A stretch of DNA of 64,000 nt from Rhodovulum bhavnagarense (GCF_004343505.1 NZ_SLXU01000001.1:124001-188000), one strand, 5' to 3'. Counted from the stretch's first letter, positions 26,591 to 37,168 are shown. Numbers and translations: made by a program. Notes: a model not told the origin generated them from the sequence alone.

Positions 26591-26938
26591 CCGTCAGTCT
26601 CCTTTAATAGGCCGCTCGCGTCGGTGCAGCGGCTTGGCGCAGTCATGGGTCGATCGAGGGACTGCAGCCGGTAAAGGTAGACAGTGGTCGAAAGTCGTAA
26701 CGTCGCCAGACGCATATGAGGCCTTTGCCGAGTCGTTGCAAGCAAATTCGCGGGAGCGCCGCAGCAGGGGATGATCCCCGGCCCCTGTCTGTGCAGGATG
26801 CGCGTTCCTTGAATGGCGGGGGAGAGGTAGGGCAGGCAGGGGCCGTGAAACTGGCGTTTGACTCGACTCGGGCGAACTGTAACACTTTGTTCATAAAATA
26901 ATTTCGGGCAGGGCTACAATTCTTTACGGGGGACTCTA
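26591..26938. other. 348-bp intergenic region between the first cold-shock gene and the small secreted-protein gene
   Basis: It must hold the promoter and long 5' leader of the minus-strand cold-shock gene and the promoter of the plus-strand gene at 26939. Short open frames on both strands (for example 26643-26894 minus) have no recognisable ribosome-binding site or family motif. The last 60 bp before 26939 are AT-richer (TAACACTTTGTTCATAAAAT), as expected for a promoter. No RNA gene was recognised. Confidence 0.5.
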
Positions 26939-27238
26939 ATGTTTACGAAATCCGCCCTTTTGGCCGCCGCCCTTGCGGTGGTTGCCGGATCTGCAAGCGC
27001 ATGGACCGACATGGCCCAACCGCATGACCCGAACAGCACGGGACCACGTTCCGTTGCGGGGCCAAATTATTGCCGCGACGGGTTGCAACCTGTGGAATGG
27101 AATGGCGTCGTATCGTGTGGCGGCACCTACAGGCCGGCATATATCCGCCTCAACAGCCTCGACGAGGTGCCGCCCGGCTATGTCGGGCGCGTCTATCACC
27201 TGCGATACGGTAATCCCGGCACGCAGCCGCTACAGTAG
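26939..27238 (+). CDS. small secreted hypothetical protein
   Basis: A protein of 99 residues with a clear signal peptide (MFTKSALLAAALAVVAGSASA, cleavage before WTDMAQP). The mature part is about 78 residues, Pro/Gly-rich, with two Cys (NYCRDGLQ and VSCGGTY) that could form one disulfide. No known domain was recognised. It has its own perfect hairpin terminator. It lies alone between two minus-strand cold-shock genes, facing away from the first and towards the second. Periplasmic or extracellular location is inferred from the signal peptide. Confidence 0.75.
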   Translation: MFTKSALLAAALAVVAGSASAWTDMAQPHDPNSTGPRSVAGPNYCRDGLQPVEWNGVVSCGGTYRPAYIRLNSLDEVPPGYVGRVYHLRYGNPGTQPLQ

Positions 27239-27265
27239 GCGGGCAACCGCCTCGCGATCGCGCTA

Positions 27266-27303
27266 TTGGCGCTGGCATGTGATAGGACCAGCGCCAAGCT
27301 TTC
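27266..27303 (+). terminator. terminator of the small secreted-protein gene
   Basis: A perfect 10-bp stem (TTGGCGCTGG / CCAGCGCCAA) with a 12-base loop is followed by GCTTTCTG. It begins 28 bp after the stop codon. Confidence 0.65.
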
Positions 27304-27315
27304 TGTGCAATGGTC

Positions 27316-27345
27316 GGGCGGTTGCAAACAGCGCCGCAACCGCCC
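27316..27345 (-). terminator. hairpin downstream of the second cold-shock gene
   Basis: A perfect 10-bp stem (GGGCGGTTGC / GCAACCGCCC) with a 10-base loop lies 11 bp past the stop of the minus-strand cold-shock gene. The T tract is poor, so it may stabilise the 3' end rather than terminate by itself. Confidence 0.45.
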
Positions 27346-27355
27346 TGTGGCACTC

Positions 27356-27562
27356 TTAGAGTGCCTTGAGATCGCCGGCGGATTTGCGGCCGTCGCGCCC
27401 CTCGATCATTTCAAAGGCAACCTTCTGGTTGTCGGATAGCCCCGTCATCCCGGCGCGTTCGACCGCCGAGATATGCACGAAAATATCCTGGCCGCCATCA
27501 TCGGGTGCGATAAAGCCATAGCCCTTGGTGGCGTTGAACCATTTCACGGTGCCGGTAGGCAT
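27356..27562 (-). CDS. cold-shock protein (CspA family), second copy
   Basis: 68 residues: [18 protein letters not shown] with RNP-1 in the KGYGFI form, and GGQDIFVHISAVERAG with RNP-2. It is a paralogue of the gene at 26384-26590, differing at scattered positions and in the C-terminal tail (KSAGDLKAL instead of ESATNIALA). A GAGGAGACAG ribosome-binding site precedes ATG 27562; longer upstream frames are not conserved. It acts as an RNA chaperone by family. The two copies are separated only by a small secreted-protein gene on the opposite strand. Confidence 0.95.
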   Translation of the reverse strand: MPTGTVKWFNATKGYGFIAPDDGGQDIFVHISAVERAGMTGLSDNQKVAFEMIEGRDGRKSAGDLKAL

Positions 27563-27780
27563 CTTCTGTCTCCTCTCTTCTCGCTTCATGCGCGCCCGCG
27601 GAATTGCGGCGCGGCAGGTCACAGCCAGGTCTTCCAGTCTTCCGGCTGCCCCTGAAGGAGGAGCGGTCGTCCAGTCGTCTGCCGTCACGCGTTGAGGATG
27701 AAGGCCGAATCGGGCCAAAATCAAGTGTCAGGCAATTGAGAGTCTGTCGCAGGCGAATTCTGGCGTGAACGGAGGCAGGA

Positions 27781-28104
27781 TTGATCCTTTACGGGCTGAA
27801 AAATTGTGACACGTGCCGCAAAGCGCGGCGCATGTTGGAAGGTGCGGGCCATACGGTGACGTTGCGAGACCTGCGCGAGGCGCCGCTAAGCGCGCAAGAA
27901 CTGGATAGGTTCCTTGAGACGTTCGGTGCCGAACTCGTCAATCGCCGCTCGACCACATGGCGGGGGCTGGCGTCGGATCAGCGTGATGCGCCACCGCCCG
28001 ATCTGATCGCTGCCCACCCCGCACTGATGAAACGCCCGGTGATCGAGGCCGAGAGCCGGTTGTTACCCGGTTGGAACAAGGAGGTTCTGGCCGCTCTGTG
28101 CTGA
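27781..28104 (+). CDS. ArsC/Spx/MgsR family protein
   Basis: A thioredoxin-fold protein of 107 residues beginning at TTG, directly after a GGAGGCAGG ribosome-binding site. The start ILYGLKNCDTCRKARRML gives a C-x-x-C pair (C9 and C12) as in Spx and YffB-like proteins. The late LMKRPVIE matches the family's K-R-P motif, where Arg contacts the active-site Cys in ArsC. Glutathione-dependent reductase activity is plausible, but true arsenate reduction is not implied; no ars genes are nearby. It is convergent with thrS. Confidence 0.85.
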   Translation: MILYGLKNCDTCRKARRMLEGAGHTVTLRDLREAPLSAQELDRFLETFGAELVNRRSTTWRGLASDQRDAPPPDLIAAHPALMKRPVIEAESRLLPGWNKEVLAALC

Positions 28105-28200
28105 TCGGGCGCGTCGCGGCGCGCGCGGCCGGGCGCAAGTGAGCGTCAAGAGAAAGGGCACCGCCATTGGCGATACCCTCAGCTTTTGGCGCGGCCGGCT

Positions 28201-30147
28201 TCAGCCCAGGTCCGGCGGGGTTGCATCGCGAGACAGGTCGGCAACGATATCGTCCAGGGGGACGGTTGTGGTCTGTTTTTCGCCAAGCCGCCGCACCGTC
28301 ACGGTGCGTTCCTCGACCTCGCGCAGACCGATCGCCAGGATCACCGGCACTTTGCCGACGGAGTGTTCGCGAACCTTGTAGTTGATCTTTTCGTTGCGCA
28401 CATCGGCCTCGGCCCGCACGCCCGCGGCCTTCAGCGCGGCGACGACCTCGTGTACGTAATCGTCGGCATCGGAAACGATCGAGGCCACGACTACCTGCCG
28501 CGCGGCCAGCCAGAACGGCAGCTTGCCGCCGAAATTCTCGATCAGGATGCCGAGGAAGCGTTCGAAGCTGCCCAGGATCGCCCGGTGCAGCATGACGGGG
28601 CGGTGTTTCGCGCCGTCCTCGCCGATGTAATGGGCCTCCAGCCGCTCGGGCAGGACGAAATCCACCTGCAGCGTGCCGCATTGCCAGTCGCGTCCGATGG
28701 CGTCGGTCAGCACGAATTCAAGCTTTGGCCCATAGAACGCACCCTCGCCGGGGTTCAGTTCATAGGCATATCCGGCCGCCTCGGTCGCGGCCTTCAGCGC
28801 GGTTTCAGCCTTGTCCCAGACCTCGTCGCTGCCCGCACGTTTTTCCGGGCGGTCGGAAAATTTCACGCGGAACGTCTCGAACCCCAGATCGGCATAGACC
28901 GAGCTGAGCAGTTCGATGAATTTCTGCGTCTCCTCCTCGATCTGGCTCTCGCGGCAGAAGATATGCGCGTCGTCCTGGGTAAAGCCGCGCACCCGCATCA
29001 ACCCGTGCAGCGCGCCCGAGGGCTCATACCGGTTGCACGACCCGAACTCGGCCATCCGAAAGGGCAGGTCGCGATAGGATTTGAGCCCCTGGTTGAAGAT
29101 CTGCACATGGCCGGGGCAGTTCATCGGTTTCAGCGCGTTGATCGATTTCTCGCGCGCGTGTTCCTCGTCGACCTCGACGATGAACATGTGTTCCTGGTAT
29201 TTTTCCCAGTGGCCCGAGGCCTCCCACAGCTTGCGGTCGACGACCTGGGGCGTGTTCACCTCGACATAGCCGCCCGCGTATTGGCGACGGCGCATGTAAT
29301 CTTGCAACGTGGTATAGATGCGCCAGCCGTTGGGGTGCCAGAACACCTGCCCCGGCGCCTCTTCCTGCATGTGGAACAGCTCCATCTCGCGGCCCAGGCG
29401 GCGATGGTCACGTTTCTCGGCTTCTTCGAGGAAGGTCAGGTAGTCCTTCAATTCCTGCCGCGTCCGGAAGGCCACGCCATAGATCCGTTGCAGCATCGGG
29501 CGGTTGCTGTCGCCCCGCCAATAGGCGCCTGCCACCTTCATCAACTTGAAGGCATCCGCGGGCACCTGCCCGGTATGTTGCAGGTGCGGGCCACGACACA
29601 GATCCTGCCAGTGGCCGTGCCAGTACATGCGGATCGGCTGGCCCTCGGGGATCATGCCGACCAGTTCGACCTTGTAGGGTTCGTTATTGGCCTCGTAATA
29701 GGCCACCGCCCGGTCGCGGTCCCAGGTCTCGGTGGTGACAGGATCGCGGCGGTTGATGATCTCTTTCATCTTGGCCTCGATCCGGCCCAGATCCTCGGGG
29801 GTAAACGGATCTTGCCGGTCGAAATCGTAATACCAGCCGTTCTCGATGACGGGGCCGATGGTGACCTTTACCTCGGGCCAGATCTCCTGCACCGCGCGGG
29901 CCATGATATGCGCCAGGTCGTGCCGGATCAGTTCCAGCGCCGGACCCTCGTCCTGCATCGTGTTTATGGCAATGGCGGCGTTGTCGGTGATCGGCCATTG
30001 CAGGTCCCAGTGGGCGCCGTTCACCTGCGCTGAAATCGCCTTTTTCGCAAGGGAATTGGAAATGCCTGCGGCGATCTCGGCGGGGGTGATCCCGGCCTCG
30101 AACGCTTTGACGTTGCCATCGGGGAAGGTGATATCGATCTGGCCCAT
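28201..30147 (-). CDS. thrS: threonyl-tRNA synthetase
   Basis: A class II aminoacyl-tRNA synthetase of 648 residues, normal length. In order: TGS domain ([16 protein letters not shown]), the second editing domain, the catalytic core with [11 protein letters not shown] and the class II motif 2 block [21 protein letters not shown], and the anticodon-binding domain (about 540-648). ATG 30147 follows GAGGAGTCC; an upstream in-frame start at 30177 is less likely. It lies downstream of valS on the same strand, with a hairpin between them, so the two are probably separate units. Confidence 0.97.
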   Translation of the reverse strand: MGQIDITFPDGNVKAFEAGITPAEIAAGISNSLAKKAISAQVNGAHWDLQWPITDNAAIAINTMQDEGPALELIRHDLAHIMARAVQEIWPEVKVTIGPVIENGWYYDFDRQDPFTPEDLGRIEAKMKEIINRRDPVTTETWDRDRAVAYYEANNEPYKVELVGMIPEGQPIRMYWHGHWQDLCRGPHLQHTGQVPADAFKLMKVAGAYWRGDSNRPMLQRIYGVAFRTRQELKDYLTFLEEAEKRDHRRLGREMELFHMQEEAPGQVFWHPNGWRIYTTLQDYMRRRQYAGGYVEVNTPQVVDRKLWEASGHWEKYQEHMFIVEVDEEHAREKSINALKPMNCPGHVQIFNQGLKSYRDLPFRMAEFGSCNRYEPSGALHGLMRVRGFTQDDAHIFCRESQIEEETQKFIELLSSVYADLGFETFRVKFSDRPEKRAGSDEVWDKAETALKAATEAAGYAYELNPGEGAFYGPKLEFVLTDAIGRDWQCGTLQVDFVLPERLEAHYIGEDGAKHRPVMLHRAILGSFERFLGILIENFGGKLPFWLAARQVVVASIVSDADDYVHEVVAALKAAGVRAEADVRNEKINYKVREHSVGKVPVILAIGLREVEERTVTVRRLGEKQTTTVPLDDIVADLSRDATPPDLG

Positions 30148-30244
30148 AGCTGGACTCCTCGTCGGTTTGGCGCCCACGGAACGCCCGGTTGCGGGTATGG
30201 ATTGCGCCTAGGTGGACCCCGGCGCCAAGGGTGTCAAGCGTTTG

Positions 30245-30270
30245 CGGGTGCGGCGTAAACGCCGCACCCG
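30245..30270 (-). terminator. hairpin terminator downstream of valS
   Basis: A perfect 11-bp stem (CGGGTGCGGCG / CGCCGCACCCG) with a four-base TAAA loop lies 6 bp beyond the valS stop. The following minus-strand sequence (CAAACGCTT) is only weakly T-rich. Confidence 0.55.
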
Positions 30271-30275
30271 AAATC

Positions 30276-33170
30276 TTACGCCAGTTCCGCCAGCCGGGCC
30301 AGGGCGGCGCGCAGCTTGTCGGCCTCCTCCGTCTTGGCCTCGGCCAGCTCGCGGGTTTCCTCGACCACGTCCTCGGGGGCGCTGTCCACGAATTTGGGGT
30401 TCTTCAGCCGGCCTTGCAGCCCGCCCAGTTCCTTTTCCAGCTTGCCCAACGATTTTTCCAGCCGCACCTTTTCGGCGGCCACGTCGATGATGCCCTCCAG
30501 CGGCAGGCCCAGCGTGCCGCCTTCGACCGCGATGGTGATGCAGCCCTTGGGCATCGTCTCGGCGGCGTCCAGGCTGTCGATCCGGGCCAGCCGTTTGATC
30601 AGCGCCTCGTTGCGGTCCCAGGCGGCGCGGCCATCGGCGTCCAGCTCGGTATAGAGCATCGGCACCTGCGCGCTGGCGGGCACGCGCATCTGCGCGCGGG
30701 CCGAGCGGACCTCTTCGATCAGGGAAATCACCCAGTTCATTTCGCGGTCTGCGTCGGCGTCGATCAACTCGGCCCCGTAGGTCGGCCAGTCCGCATGGAC
30801 CAGCATCTTTTCCCGCTTGCCCAGCGTGCCCCACAATTCCTCGGTGATGTAGGGCATGATGGGATGTAGCAGGATCAGGCACTGGTCGATGACCCAGGCC
30901 ATTGTGGCGCGGGTTTCCGCCTGCTGCTCGGGCGTGCCGTCCATCAAGAGCGGCTTGGAGAATTCCACGTACCAGTCGCAGACCTTGCCCCAGACAAAGG
31001 CATAAAGCGCGTTCGCCGCATCGTTGAAGCGATAGGCCGCCAGCGCCTCGTCCACCTCGGCCCGGACGCGGGCGGTTTCGCCGACGATCCAGCGGTTCAC
31101 GGTCTCGGAAGGGTTCGGGCTGCTGCCATCGGGATTGTAGTTTTCGAACACCCCGTTCATTTCGGCAAAGCGCGCGGCATTCCACAGCTTGGTGCCGAAA
31201 TTGCGATACCCGGCAATGCGTTGGGTCGACAGCTTCAGGTCGCGACCCATCGCGGCCATGGCCGTCAAAGTAAAACGAATCGCATCTGCGCCGAATTCGT
31301 CGATCAGTTCCAGCGGGTCCAGAACGTTGCCCAGGGACTTGGACATCTTCTTGCCCTTCTCGTCGCGGACAAGGGCGTGGACATAGACCGTGTGGAACGG
31401 GATCTGGTCGACCACGGCCAGTTGCATCATCATCATCCGGGCGACCCAGAAAAAGATGATGTCGAACCCGGTGATCAGGACATCGGTGGGGAAATACTTC
31501 TCCAGCTCCGGCGTTTTTTCCGGCCAGCCCAGCGTGCCGATCGGCCAGAGGCCCGAGGAGAACCAGGTGTCCAGCACGTCGGGGTCGCGGGTCAGCGTCT
31601 TGCCGCCCGCCATCGCCTGAGCCTCTTCCTCGGTCGCGGCGCAGTATTCCTTGCCGTCCTCGTCATACCAGACCGGGATCTGATGCCCCCACCACAGCTG
31701 GCGGCTGATGCACCAGGGCTCGATATTCTCCAGCCAGTGGAAATAGACCTTGCGGTCGCGTTCGGGCAGGATCTGGGTGCGGCCGTCGCGCACCGCGTCC
31801 AGCGCGGGGCCGACGATGGCCTCGGCATCCACGAACCACTGGTCGGTCAGCATCGGCTCGATCACCACCTTGGATCGGTCGCCGAAGGGCTGCATGATCG
31901 GCTTGTTTTCCACGAAGGGGATCAGGTCCGGTTCGCCCTCTTCGCCCGCCTTGGGGTTTTCCACCATCACCGCCAGACCCTCGGCGGTGATGTCGGCGAT
32001 CACCTGCTTGCGCGCCTCGAACCGGTCGAGGCCGCGGTATTTTTCGGGCACGAGGTTCACGGCGGTGGTGTCGATGGAGGATGCGCTTTGATGCCCCTCG
32101 GCGATGGCGCGGGCAAGGGCGGCCTCTTCGGCATAGGGTTTGCCGTCGGTGCGCATGTGGCCCTTGGTGTCCATCAGCACGTAAAGCGGGATGCGGTTCC
32201 TCAGCGCCACGCCGTAGTCGTTGAAATCATGCGCCCCGGTGATCTTCACCGCGCCGGAACCGAAATCCGGATCGGGGTATTCGTCGGTGATGATCGGGAT
32301 CAGGCGGCGGTGTTCCTTGGGCCCCACCGGAATTTCGCAAAGCTTGCCAACGATGGGCGCATAGCGTTCGTCCGAGGGGTGGACCGCGACCGCACCATCG
32401 CCCAGCATGGTTTCGGGGCGGGTGGTGGCGATGGAAATGTAATCGCGTTCCTCTTCGAGAATGACGTTCCCGTCCTCGTCCTTCTCGACATAGGTGTAGG
32501 TCTCGCCCCCGGCCAGCGGGTACTTGAAGTGCCACATATGGCCCGCGACCTCGATATTCTCGACCTCCAGGTCGGAAATCGCGGTCTCGAAATGCGGGTC
32601 CCAGTTGACCAGCCGCTTGCCGCGGTAGATCAGGCCCTTGTTGTACATCTCGACAAAGACGCGGATTACCGCGTCGTGGAAATTGCCGTCCTCGCCTTCG
32701 GGCGCCCCCGGGGCGCCGGACATGGTAAAGGCGTTGCGCGACCAGTCACAGGAGGCACCAAGCCGTTTCAACTGGTTGATGATGGTGCCGCCGGAATGCT
32801 GTTTCCACTCCCACACCTTTTCCAGGAACTTCTCGCGCCCCATCTCGCGGCGGGTGGGGTTGGACTTGTCCTTGGCCAGTTCCCGTTCCACGACCATCTG
32901 CGTGGCGATGCCCGCATGGTCTTGCCCCGGCTGCCACAGCGTGTCGAACCCCCGCATCCGGTGCCAGCGCACCAGGATGTCCTGCAACGTGTTGTTGAAG
33001 GCATGCCCCATGTGCAGCGACCCGGTCACGTTGGGCGGCGGGATCATGATGCAGAACGTGTCGGCACCGGGTTTCGCATTGGCGCCGGCGGTGAAACAGC
33101 CGGCCTTTTCCCAGGCGTCGTAGAGGCGTTGTTCTGCGGCGGCAGCGTCGAAGGTCTTTTCCATGGGCAT
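30276..33170 (-). CDS. valS: valyl-tRNA synthetase
   Basis: A class I aminoacyl-tRNA synthetase of 964 residues. The HIGH-type motif is HMGH at residues 53-56 within [15 protein letters not shown], and KMSKS lies at about 608-612. The CP1 editing domain occupies the middle, and a coiled coil rich in Lys/Glu/Leu forms the last 70 residues, as in typical ValRS. Start ATG 33170 (or ATG 33164) begins the conserved N-terminus [20 protein letters not shown]; the longer frame to 33221 lacks support. Confidence 0.97.
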   Translation of the reverse strand: MPMEKTFDAAAAEQRLYDAWEKAGCFTAGANAKPGADTFCIMIPPPNVTGSLHMGHAFNNTLQDILVRWHRMRGFDTLWQPGQDHAGIATQMVVERELAKDKSNPTRREMGREKFLEKVWEWKQHSGGTIINQLKRLGASCDWSRNAFTMSGAPGAPEGEDGNFHDAVIRVFVEMYNKGLIYRGKRLVNWDPHFETAISDLEVENIEVAGHMWHFKYPLAGGETYTYVEKDEDGNVILEEERDYISIATTRPETMLGDGAVAVHPSDERYAPIVGKLCEIPVGPKEHRRLIPIITDEYPDPDFGSGAVKITGAHDFNDYGVALRNRIPLYVLMDTKGHMRTDGKPYAEEAALARAIAEGHQSASSIDTTAVNLVPEKYRGLDRFEARKQVIADITAEGLAVMVENPKAGEEGEPDLIPFVENKPIMQPFGDRSKVVIEPMLTDQWFVDAEAIVGPALDAVRDGRTQILPERDRKVYFHWLENIEPWCISRQLWWGHQIPVWYDEDGKEYCAATEEEAQAMAGGKTLTRDPDVLDTWFSSGLWPIGTLGWPEKTPELEKYFPTDVLITGFDIIFFWVARMMMMQLAVVDQIPFHTVYVHALVRDEKGKKMSKSLGNVLDPLELIDEFGADAIRFTLTAMAAMGRDLKLSTQRIAGYRNFGTKLWNAARFAEMNGVFENYNPDGSSPNPSETVNRWIVGETARVRAEVDEALAAYRFNDAANALYAFVWGKVCDWYVEFSKPLLMDGTPEQQAETRATMAWVIDQCLILLHPIMPYITEELWGTLGKREKMLVHADWPTYGAELIDADADREMNWVISLIEEVRSARAQMRVPASAQVPMLYTELDADGRAAWDRNEALIKRLARIDSLDAAETMPKGCITIAVEGGTLGLPLEGIIDVAAEKVRLEKSLGKLEKELGGLQGRLKNPKFVDSAPEDVVEETRELAEAKTEEADKLRAALARLAELA

Positions 33171-33329
33171 GCGGGGGATCCTCGCGTGGGATGGGCTTGG
33201 CCGCTGACTTAGCGAAAGCACGGGCCAAGGCCAACCCCCGCCGGGGCTGGACAGTGAACGCCGCGACGCGCCCGCGCGGCGACAGCACCGGGGGGGCCTA
33301 CAAGATCCCGCGGCGCGGATCGACTTTGG

Positions 33330-33776
33330 CTAGGGGCGCAACCGCGCCTCGGCGCGCTGACGGGCCAATGCGCTGTCGCGGTCGTTCACGCCCAGAAGGT
33401 TGGCGCTCAGCCGCATCAGCGCATCTTCCTCGGTGTCGCGAATGCCGTCTGCCAGAACGACCTCCCAGAGCGCCTCTATGACGGCCTGGCGGTCCTCGTA
33501 TGCGACGGCATCCTTGATCGCGCGGGTAAAGCGTACCGTATCGGGGGCCTCGGCCTCAAGCGCCTCGGCCCGGTGGCGCAGCGCGCTGGCCGCGTCATTG
33601 TCCAGGCCGTAGCGCGCGGCAAGAAGGCGGGTGATGCGTTCGGCTTCTTCGTGGGAATATTCCCCGTCCGAGCGCGCGATACGCACCAAAAGCGCGCCAA
33701 GCGCGAGGCGGGCGTCCGCGTCGGGCAAGGTCTGGGGTTGCGGCTGAATCAGCCTGTTCAGGAAATCGGCAAACAT
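33330..33776 (-). CDS. TerB family protein
   Basis: A helical protein of 148 residues with the TerB pattern: LALGALLVRIARSDGEYSHEEAERI followed by LWEVVLADGIRDTEEDALMRL. The paired acidic motifs (R-S-D-G-E and A-D-G) are those proposed to bind metal in tellurite-resistance TerB proteins. No other ter genes are nearby, so a stress-sensing or regulatory role is more likely than tellurite resistance itself. Start ATG 33776. Confidence 0.82.
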   Translation of the reverse strand: MFADFLNRLIQPQPQTLPDADARLALGALLVRIARSDGEYSHEEAERITRLLAARYGLDNDAASALRHRAEALEAEAPDTVRFTRAIKDAVAYEDRQAVIEALWEVVLADGIRDTEEDALMRLSANLLGVNDRDSALARQRAEARLRP

Positions 33777-33817
33777 GCGTCACGTATACGCCCCGGCCAC
33801 GGCCTGGGAAAGCCGGA

Positions 33818-34111
33818 TCAGTTATCGTATCCGGCCACGATCACGAGATCGCCCTCGGATATCGGATCGCGCAGCGCCTTGGCGGCCTGGTAGGCGGGGC
33901 TTTCGTAACAGGCGATGGCGGCCTCGACGCTGGGAAATTCGATCACCACGGTCCGCTTGCGCGCATGTCCCTCGCGCAGTTGCTGATCGCCGCCGCGCAC
34001 GATGAACCGGGCGCCGAACTCGGCAAAGGGGGCGGCATTGGCGGCCTTGTAGGTTTCGTAAGTTTCGGCATCGCGCACATCGACATGGGCGACCCAGTAT
34101 CCCTTTGGCAT
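33818..34111 (-). CDS. DUF1330 domain-containing protein
   Basis: A 97-residue dimeric alpha/beta-barrel protein. MPKGYWVAHVDVRDAETYETY and the later VVIEFPSVEAAIACYESPAYQ are the DUF1330 signature (Y-W-x-A-H and F-P-x-x-E-A-A-x-x-x-Y-x-S-x-x-Y). No enzymatic residues can be assigned. The frame is open further upstream but would run into rlmJ. It lies 2 bp downstream of rlmJ, so the pair is likely one transcript. Confidence 0.88.
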   Translation of the reverse strand: MPKGYWVAHVDVRDAETYETYKAANAAPFAEFGARFIVRGGDQQLREGHARKRTVVIEFPSVEAAIACYESPAYQAAKALRDPISEGDLVIVAGYDN

Positions 34112-34113
34112 GG

Positions 34114-34899
34114 TCAGTGTCCTTTCAGATGGTCGAAAAGGGTTTGCAGCCGGGCAGCCTCTTGATCGATCCCCCAAGGCGGGTTCACGATGAACATGCC
34201 CGATCCAACCAGGCCATGCCCCTCGCGCGCGGCCGGAAACCGGACCTCGTGGCACAGCGCCCCGAGAAAGGCCTCGCGCAATGCGGCGACCATCGGGGTA
34301 TGCAGGCCCGAGTTCAGGATCGGATACCAGAGCGCCAGAATGCCTACATTCCACTTGCGGTGCAGCGCGGCCATGTGGCCGGGGATCGCGGCATAATCCG
34401 ATTTCAACTCAAAACTGGGATCGATCAGCATCAGGCCCCGCCGCGGGGTGGGGGGCGTCAGAGCGCGCGCCGCGGCAAACCCATCCTCGCGGCGCAAATG
34501 CGCGCCGAACGGTGCAATGACCGCGGCCAGCGCCTCGTATTCGCGGGGATGCAATTCGGCGAGGTGCATAACATCGCCCCGACGCAGGCTGAGCGCCGCA
34601 ATCAGGGGCGAGCCGGGATAGGCCGCGCCCCCGAAGCGCGCGCGTGTCTCGGCCAGCCTTTTGCGATAGGCATGCGCCTCTGGCAGGCGAGGCTCCATCA
34701 CCCGGACGCCTGCCGCGGCCTCGCCCGTCCTGACTGCCTCGGGGGCGGACAGGTCGTACAGCCCCCGGCCGGCATGGGTTTCGATATAGCTGAGCGGCTT
34801 GTCCTTCTGGGTCAGCCGTTCGAGAATCGCGGCCAGCAGGACATGCTTGTGCACATCGGCGAGATTTCCCGCGTGATAGATGTGCTGATAGGACAGCAT
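34114..34899 (-). CDS. rlmJ: 23S rRNA (adenine-N6)-methyltransferase RlmJ
   Basis: Methylates A2030 of 23S rRNA using S-adenosylmethionine. 261 residues, beginning MLSYQHIYHAGNLADVHKHV, the family N-terminus. YIETHAGRGLYDLS is the SAM-binding motif and GLMLIDPSFELKSDY contains the D-P-x-[FY] catalytic motif of N6-adenine methyltransferases. It sits 12 bp downstream of pyrG on the same strand and just ahead of the DUF1330 gene. Confidence 0.92.
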   Translation of the reverse strand: MLSYQHIYHAGNLADVHKHVLLAAILERLTQKDKPLSYIETHAGRGLYDLSAPEAVRTGEAAAGVRVMEPRLPEAHAYRKRLAETRARFGGAAYPGSPLIAALSLRRGDVMHLAELHPREYEALAAVIAPFGAHLRREDGFAAARALTPPTPRRGLMLIDPSFELKSDYAAIPGHMAALHRKWNVGILALWYPILNSGLHTPMVAALREAFLGALCHEVRFPAAREGHGLVGSGMFIVNPPWGIDQEAARLQTLFDHLKGH

Positions 34900-34911
34900 C
34901 GTCAGTCTGTC

Positions 34912-36555
34912 TCAGACCAGCCGCGAGGTTTCGACCGCCGCGCGCACGAAATCGGCAAAAAGCGGATGCGGCGCGAAGGGTTTCGATTTCAGTTCGGGGT
35001 GGAACTGTACGCCGATGAACCAGCGGTGATCCTTCCATTCGACGATCTCGGGCAAGCGGCCGTCGGGGGACATGCCCGAAAAGACCAGGCCCTTTTCCTC
35101 TAGCTTGTCGCGATAGCGTGTATCGACCTCATAGCGGTGACGATGGCGTTCTTCTATCACGGTCGTGCCATAGATCTGGGCGACGCGCGACCCCTCTGCC
35201 AGATGCGCGGTATAGCTGCCCAGGCGCATCGTGCCGCCCTTGTCATCCTCGACTTTGCGGCGGACCGTTGCGTTGCCCTGCACCCATTCCTTGAGATGGT
35301 AGACAACCGGGGTAAAGCGTTTCTTTCCCGACTCGTGATCGAATTCTTCTGATCCCGCATCGGGGAGTTGCGCGACGTTGCGCGCGGCCTCGATCACCGC
35401 CATCTGCATTCCCAGGCAAATGCCGAGATAGGGGATATCACGCTCGCGGGCGAATTGTGCGGCCTTGATCTTGCCCTCGGTTCCGCGCTCGCCGAACCCG
35501 CCGGGCACCAGGATCGCGTGGAACCCTTCCAGCCAGGGCGAGGGGTCTTCGCGTTCGAATATCTCGGCATCGATCCAGTCGGCCTTGACCCGGACGCGGT
35601 TGGCCATGCCGCCATGGGTCAGCGCCTCGGCGATGGATTTATAGGCGTCTTCCAGTTGGGTATACTTGCCGACGATGGCGATCCGTACCTCGCCCTCGGC
35701 GTTGAAGATTCGGTCGGCCACATCCTCCCACCGGGCGAGGTCGGGCTTGGGGGCGGGGCTGATCTGGAAGGCGTCCAGCACCGCCTGGTCCAGCCCTTCG
35801 CGGTGATAGGCCAGCGGCGCCTCGTAGATGGATTTCAGGTCCTGCGCGGCGATCACGCTGTCGGGGCGGACGTTGCAGAACAGCGCCAGTTTCTCACGTT
35901 CCTTCTCGGGGATCGGCCCTTCGGAGCGGCAGACCAGCACGTCGGGGGCGATCCCGATGGAGCGCAGTTCCTTGACCGAGTGCTGGGTGGGCTTGGTCTT
36001 CAACTCGCCGGATGCGCGGATATAGGGCAACAGCGTGAGGTGCATGAAAATGCACTGTCCGCGCGGCTTGTCCTGGCCGAACTGGCGGATCGCCTCGAAG
36101 AAGGGCAGGCCCTCGATATCGCCGACGGTGCCGCCGATCTCGCACAGCATGAAGTCGACCTCGTCCTCGCCGATGCGGATGAAGTCCTTGATTTCATTCG
36201 TGACGTGCGGGATTACCTGGATCGTCTTGCCCAGATAGTCGCCGCGGCGTTCCTTTTCCAGGACATTGGAATAGATGCGCCCTGAACTGACCGAGTCGGT
36301 TGCCCGCGCCGCCACCCCGGTGAAGCGTTCGTAATGGCCCAGATCCAGGTCGGTTTCGGCGCCGTCATCGGTGACGAAAACCTCGCCATGTTCGAACGGG
36401 CTCATCGTGCCGGGATCGACGTTGAGATAGGGGTCGAGCTTGCGCAGCCTTACGCTGAATCCGCGCGCCTGCAACAGCGCCCCCAGCGCGGCCGAGGCCA
36501 GACCCTTGCCCAGCGAGGACACGACCCCGCCCGTGATAAAGATGAACCGTGCCAT
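34912..36555 (-). CDS. pyrG: CTP synthase
   Basis: Converts UTP to CTP with ATP and glutamine. 547 residues, normal length. The synthetase domain starts [20 protein letters not shown] with its P-loop. The class-I glutamine amidotransferase domain has the nucleophile Cys380 in [18 protein letters not shown] and the oxyanion block [15 protein letters not shown] 36555 begins the invariant N-terminus; the in-frame extension to 36606 is not conserved. It lies downstream of secG in the order secG-pyrG, common in alphaproteobacteria. Confidence 0.97.
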   Translation of the reverse strand: MARFIFITGGVVSSLGKGLASAALGALLQARGFSVRLRKLDPYLNVDPGTMSPFEHGEVFVTDDGAETDLDLGHYERFTGVAARATDSVSSGRIYSNVLEKERRGDYLGKTIQVIPHVTNEIKDFIRIGEDEVDFMLCEIGGTVGDIEGLPFFEAIRQFGQDKPRGQCIFMHLTLLPYIRASGELKTKPTQHSVKELRSIGIAPDVLVCRSEGPIPEKEREKLALFCNVRPDSVIAAQDLKSIYEAPLAYHREGLDQAVLDAFQISPAPKPDLARWEDVADRIFNAEGEVRIAIVGKYTQLEDAYKSIAEALTHGGMANRVRVKADWIDAEIFEREDPSPWLEGFHAILVPGGFGERGTEGKIKAAQFARERDIPYLGICLGMQMAVIEAARNVAQLPDAGSEEFDHESGKKRFTPVVYHLKEWVQGNATVRRKVEDDKGGTMRLGSYTAHLAEGSRVAQIYGTTVIEERHRHRYEVDTRYRDKLEEKGLVFSGMSPDGRLPEIVEWKDHRWFIGVQFHPELKSKPFAPHPLFADFVRAAVETSRLV

Positions 36556-36724
36556 GTAGCGGACGCCCCCGTGATTGTCGCTTTTCCTGAGCTCGATCCG
36601 GCGCAAAACGCCGCAGCATCACGGGAGTCAAGGTATAGCGGATTCGGGAACGCGCCGCAACCGAGCCTCAAGATGCTGGGGCCAGTTACCGGCCCGATTC
36701 AATTTGTTGTGGTGTTTTCGCCGA

Positions 36725-37102
36725 TCAATCAGCCCTGGGCGGTGCCAAGGGGGCATCGCCGGTGGCCAGTGGTGGCGGCGGCAACAGGCCGCCACTTTCC
36801 GGTTGGGCCGGTTCGGGCAATGCCTGTTCTTGCGTGTCAGGCACGACGACGGGGCCCAGCCGGTCGACGACCGACGTGCCCTCGGCATTCTTGGCGGCAA
36901 AGATCGTCAGGGTCATCGAGGTGGCGATGAAGGCCACGGCAAAGACCCAGGTCAGCTTGCCCAGGGGCGTTGTGGGAGCGCGGCCCGTGATGGCCCCGCC
37001 GCCGCCCATGCCCAGGCCACCCCCCTCGTTCCGCTGCAACAGCACGATGCCGATAAGGCAAAGCGCGAGGATCAGGTGAACGATGAGAATGACATTTTCC
37101 AT
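36725..37102 (-). CDS. secG: preprotein translocase subunit SecG
   Basis: A two-helix subunit of the SecYEG translocon. 125 residues: MENVILIVHLILALCLIGIVLLQRNEGGGLGMGGGG is the signature first helix with the LLQRxEGGGLG loop, followed by RAPTTPLGKLTWVFAVAFIA and a second helix. The C-terminal 45 residues are Pro- and Glu-rich with no conserved motif. About 170 bp with no recognised feature separate it from pyrG. Confidence 0.94.
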   Translation of the reverse strand: MENVILIVHLILALCLIGIVLLQRNEGGGLGMGGGGAITGRAPTTPLGKLTWVFAVAFIATSMTLTIFAAKNAEGTSVVDRLGPVVVPDTQEQALPEPAQPESGGLLPPPPLATGDAPLAPPRAD

Positions 37103-37168
37103 GAAGGTGCGGCCCCGGCTGCGTTTGCGCGTTTACCTAAGCCCAACGGGCCGCACCCGCAACCCCCG

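Larger units (their letters stand above)
30206..33170 (-). other. tRNA-synthetase region boundary: valS transcript with 3' hairpin
   Basis: The stretch spans valS and its trailing hairpin up to the thrS leader. It is listed only to note that no gene lies in the 128 bp between thrS and valS apart from that hairpin. Confidence 0.3.

Noticed and set aside
26643-26894. 83-residue minus-strand frame in the gap upstream of the first cold-shock gene
   Set aside because: No ribosome-binding site, no conserved motif, and it lies in the likely promoter and leader region.
27781-28104. True arsenate reductase
   Set aside because: The C-x-x-C start is of the Spx/YffB type and there are no ars genes nearby.
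28186-30033. Very long open frame on the plus strand across thrS (also 31221-33212 across valS and 20080-21549 across mrpA)
   Set aside because: These are antisense frames left open by high GC codon use. Their translations are rich in Gln, His, Arg and Asp with no family motif, and the opposite strand carries clear enzymes.
30206-33170. Extra gene in the thrS-valS interval
   Set aside because: Only a hairpin is present in 128 bp; the entry listed for that stretch is a boundary note and not a gene.
33330-33776. Tellurite-resistance cluster
   Set aside because: Only a single TerB-like gene is present; no terC, terD or terZ neighbours.
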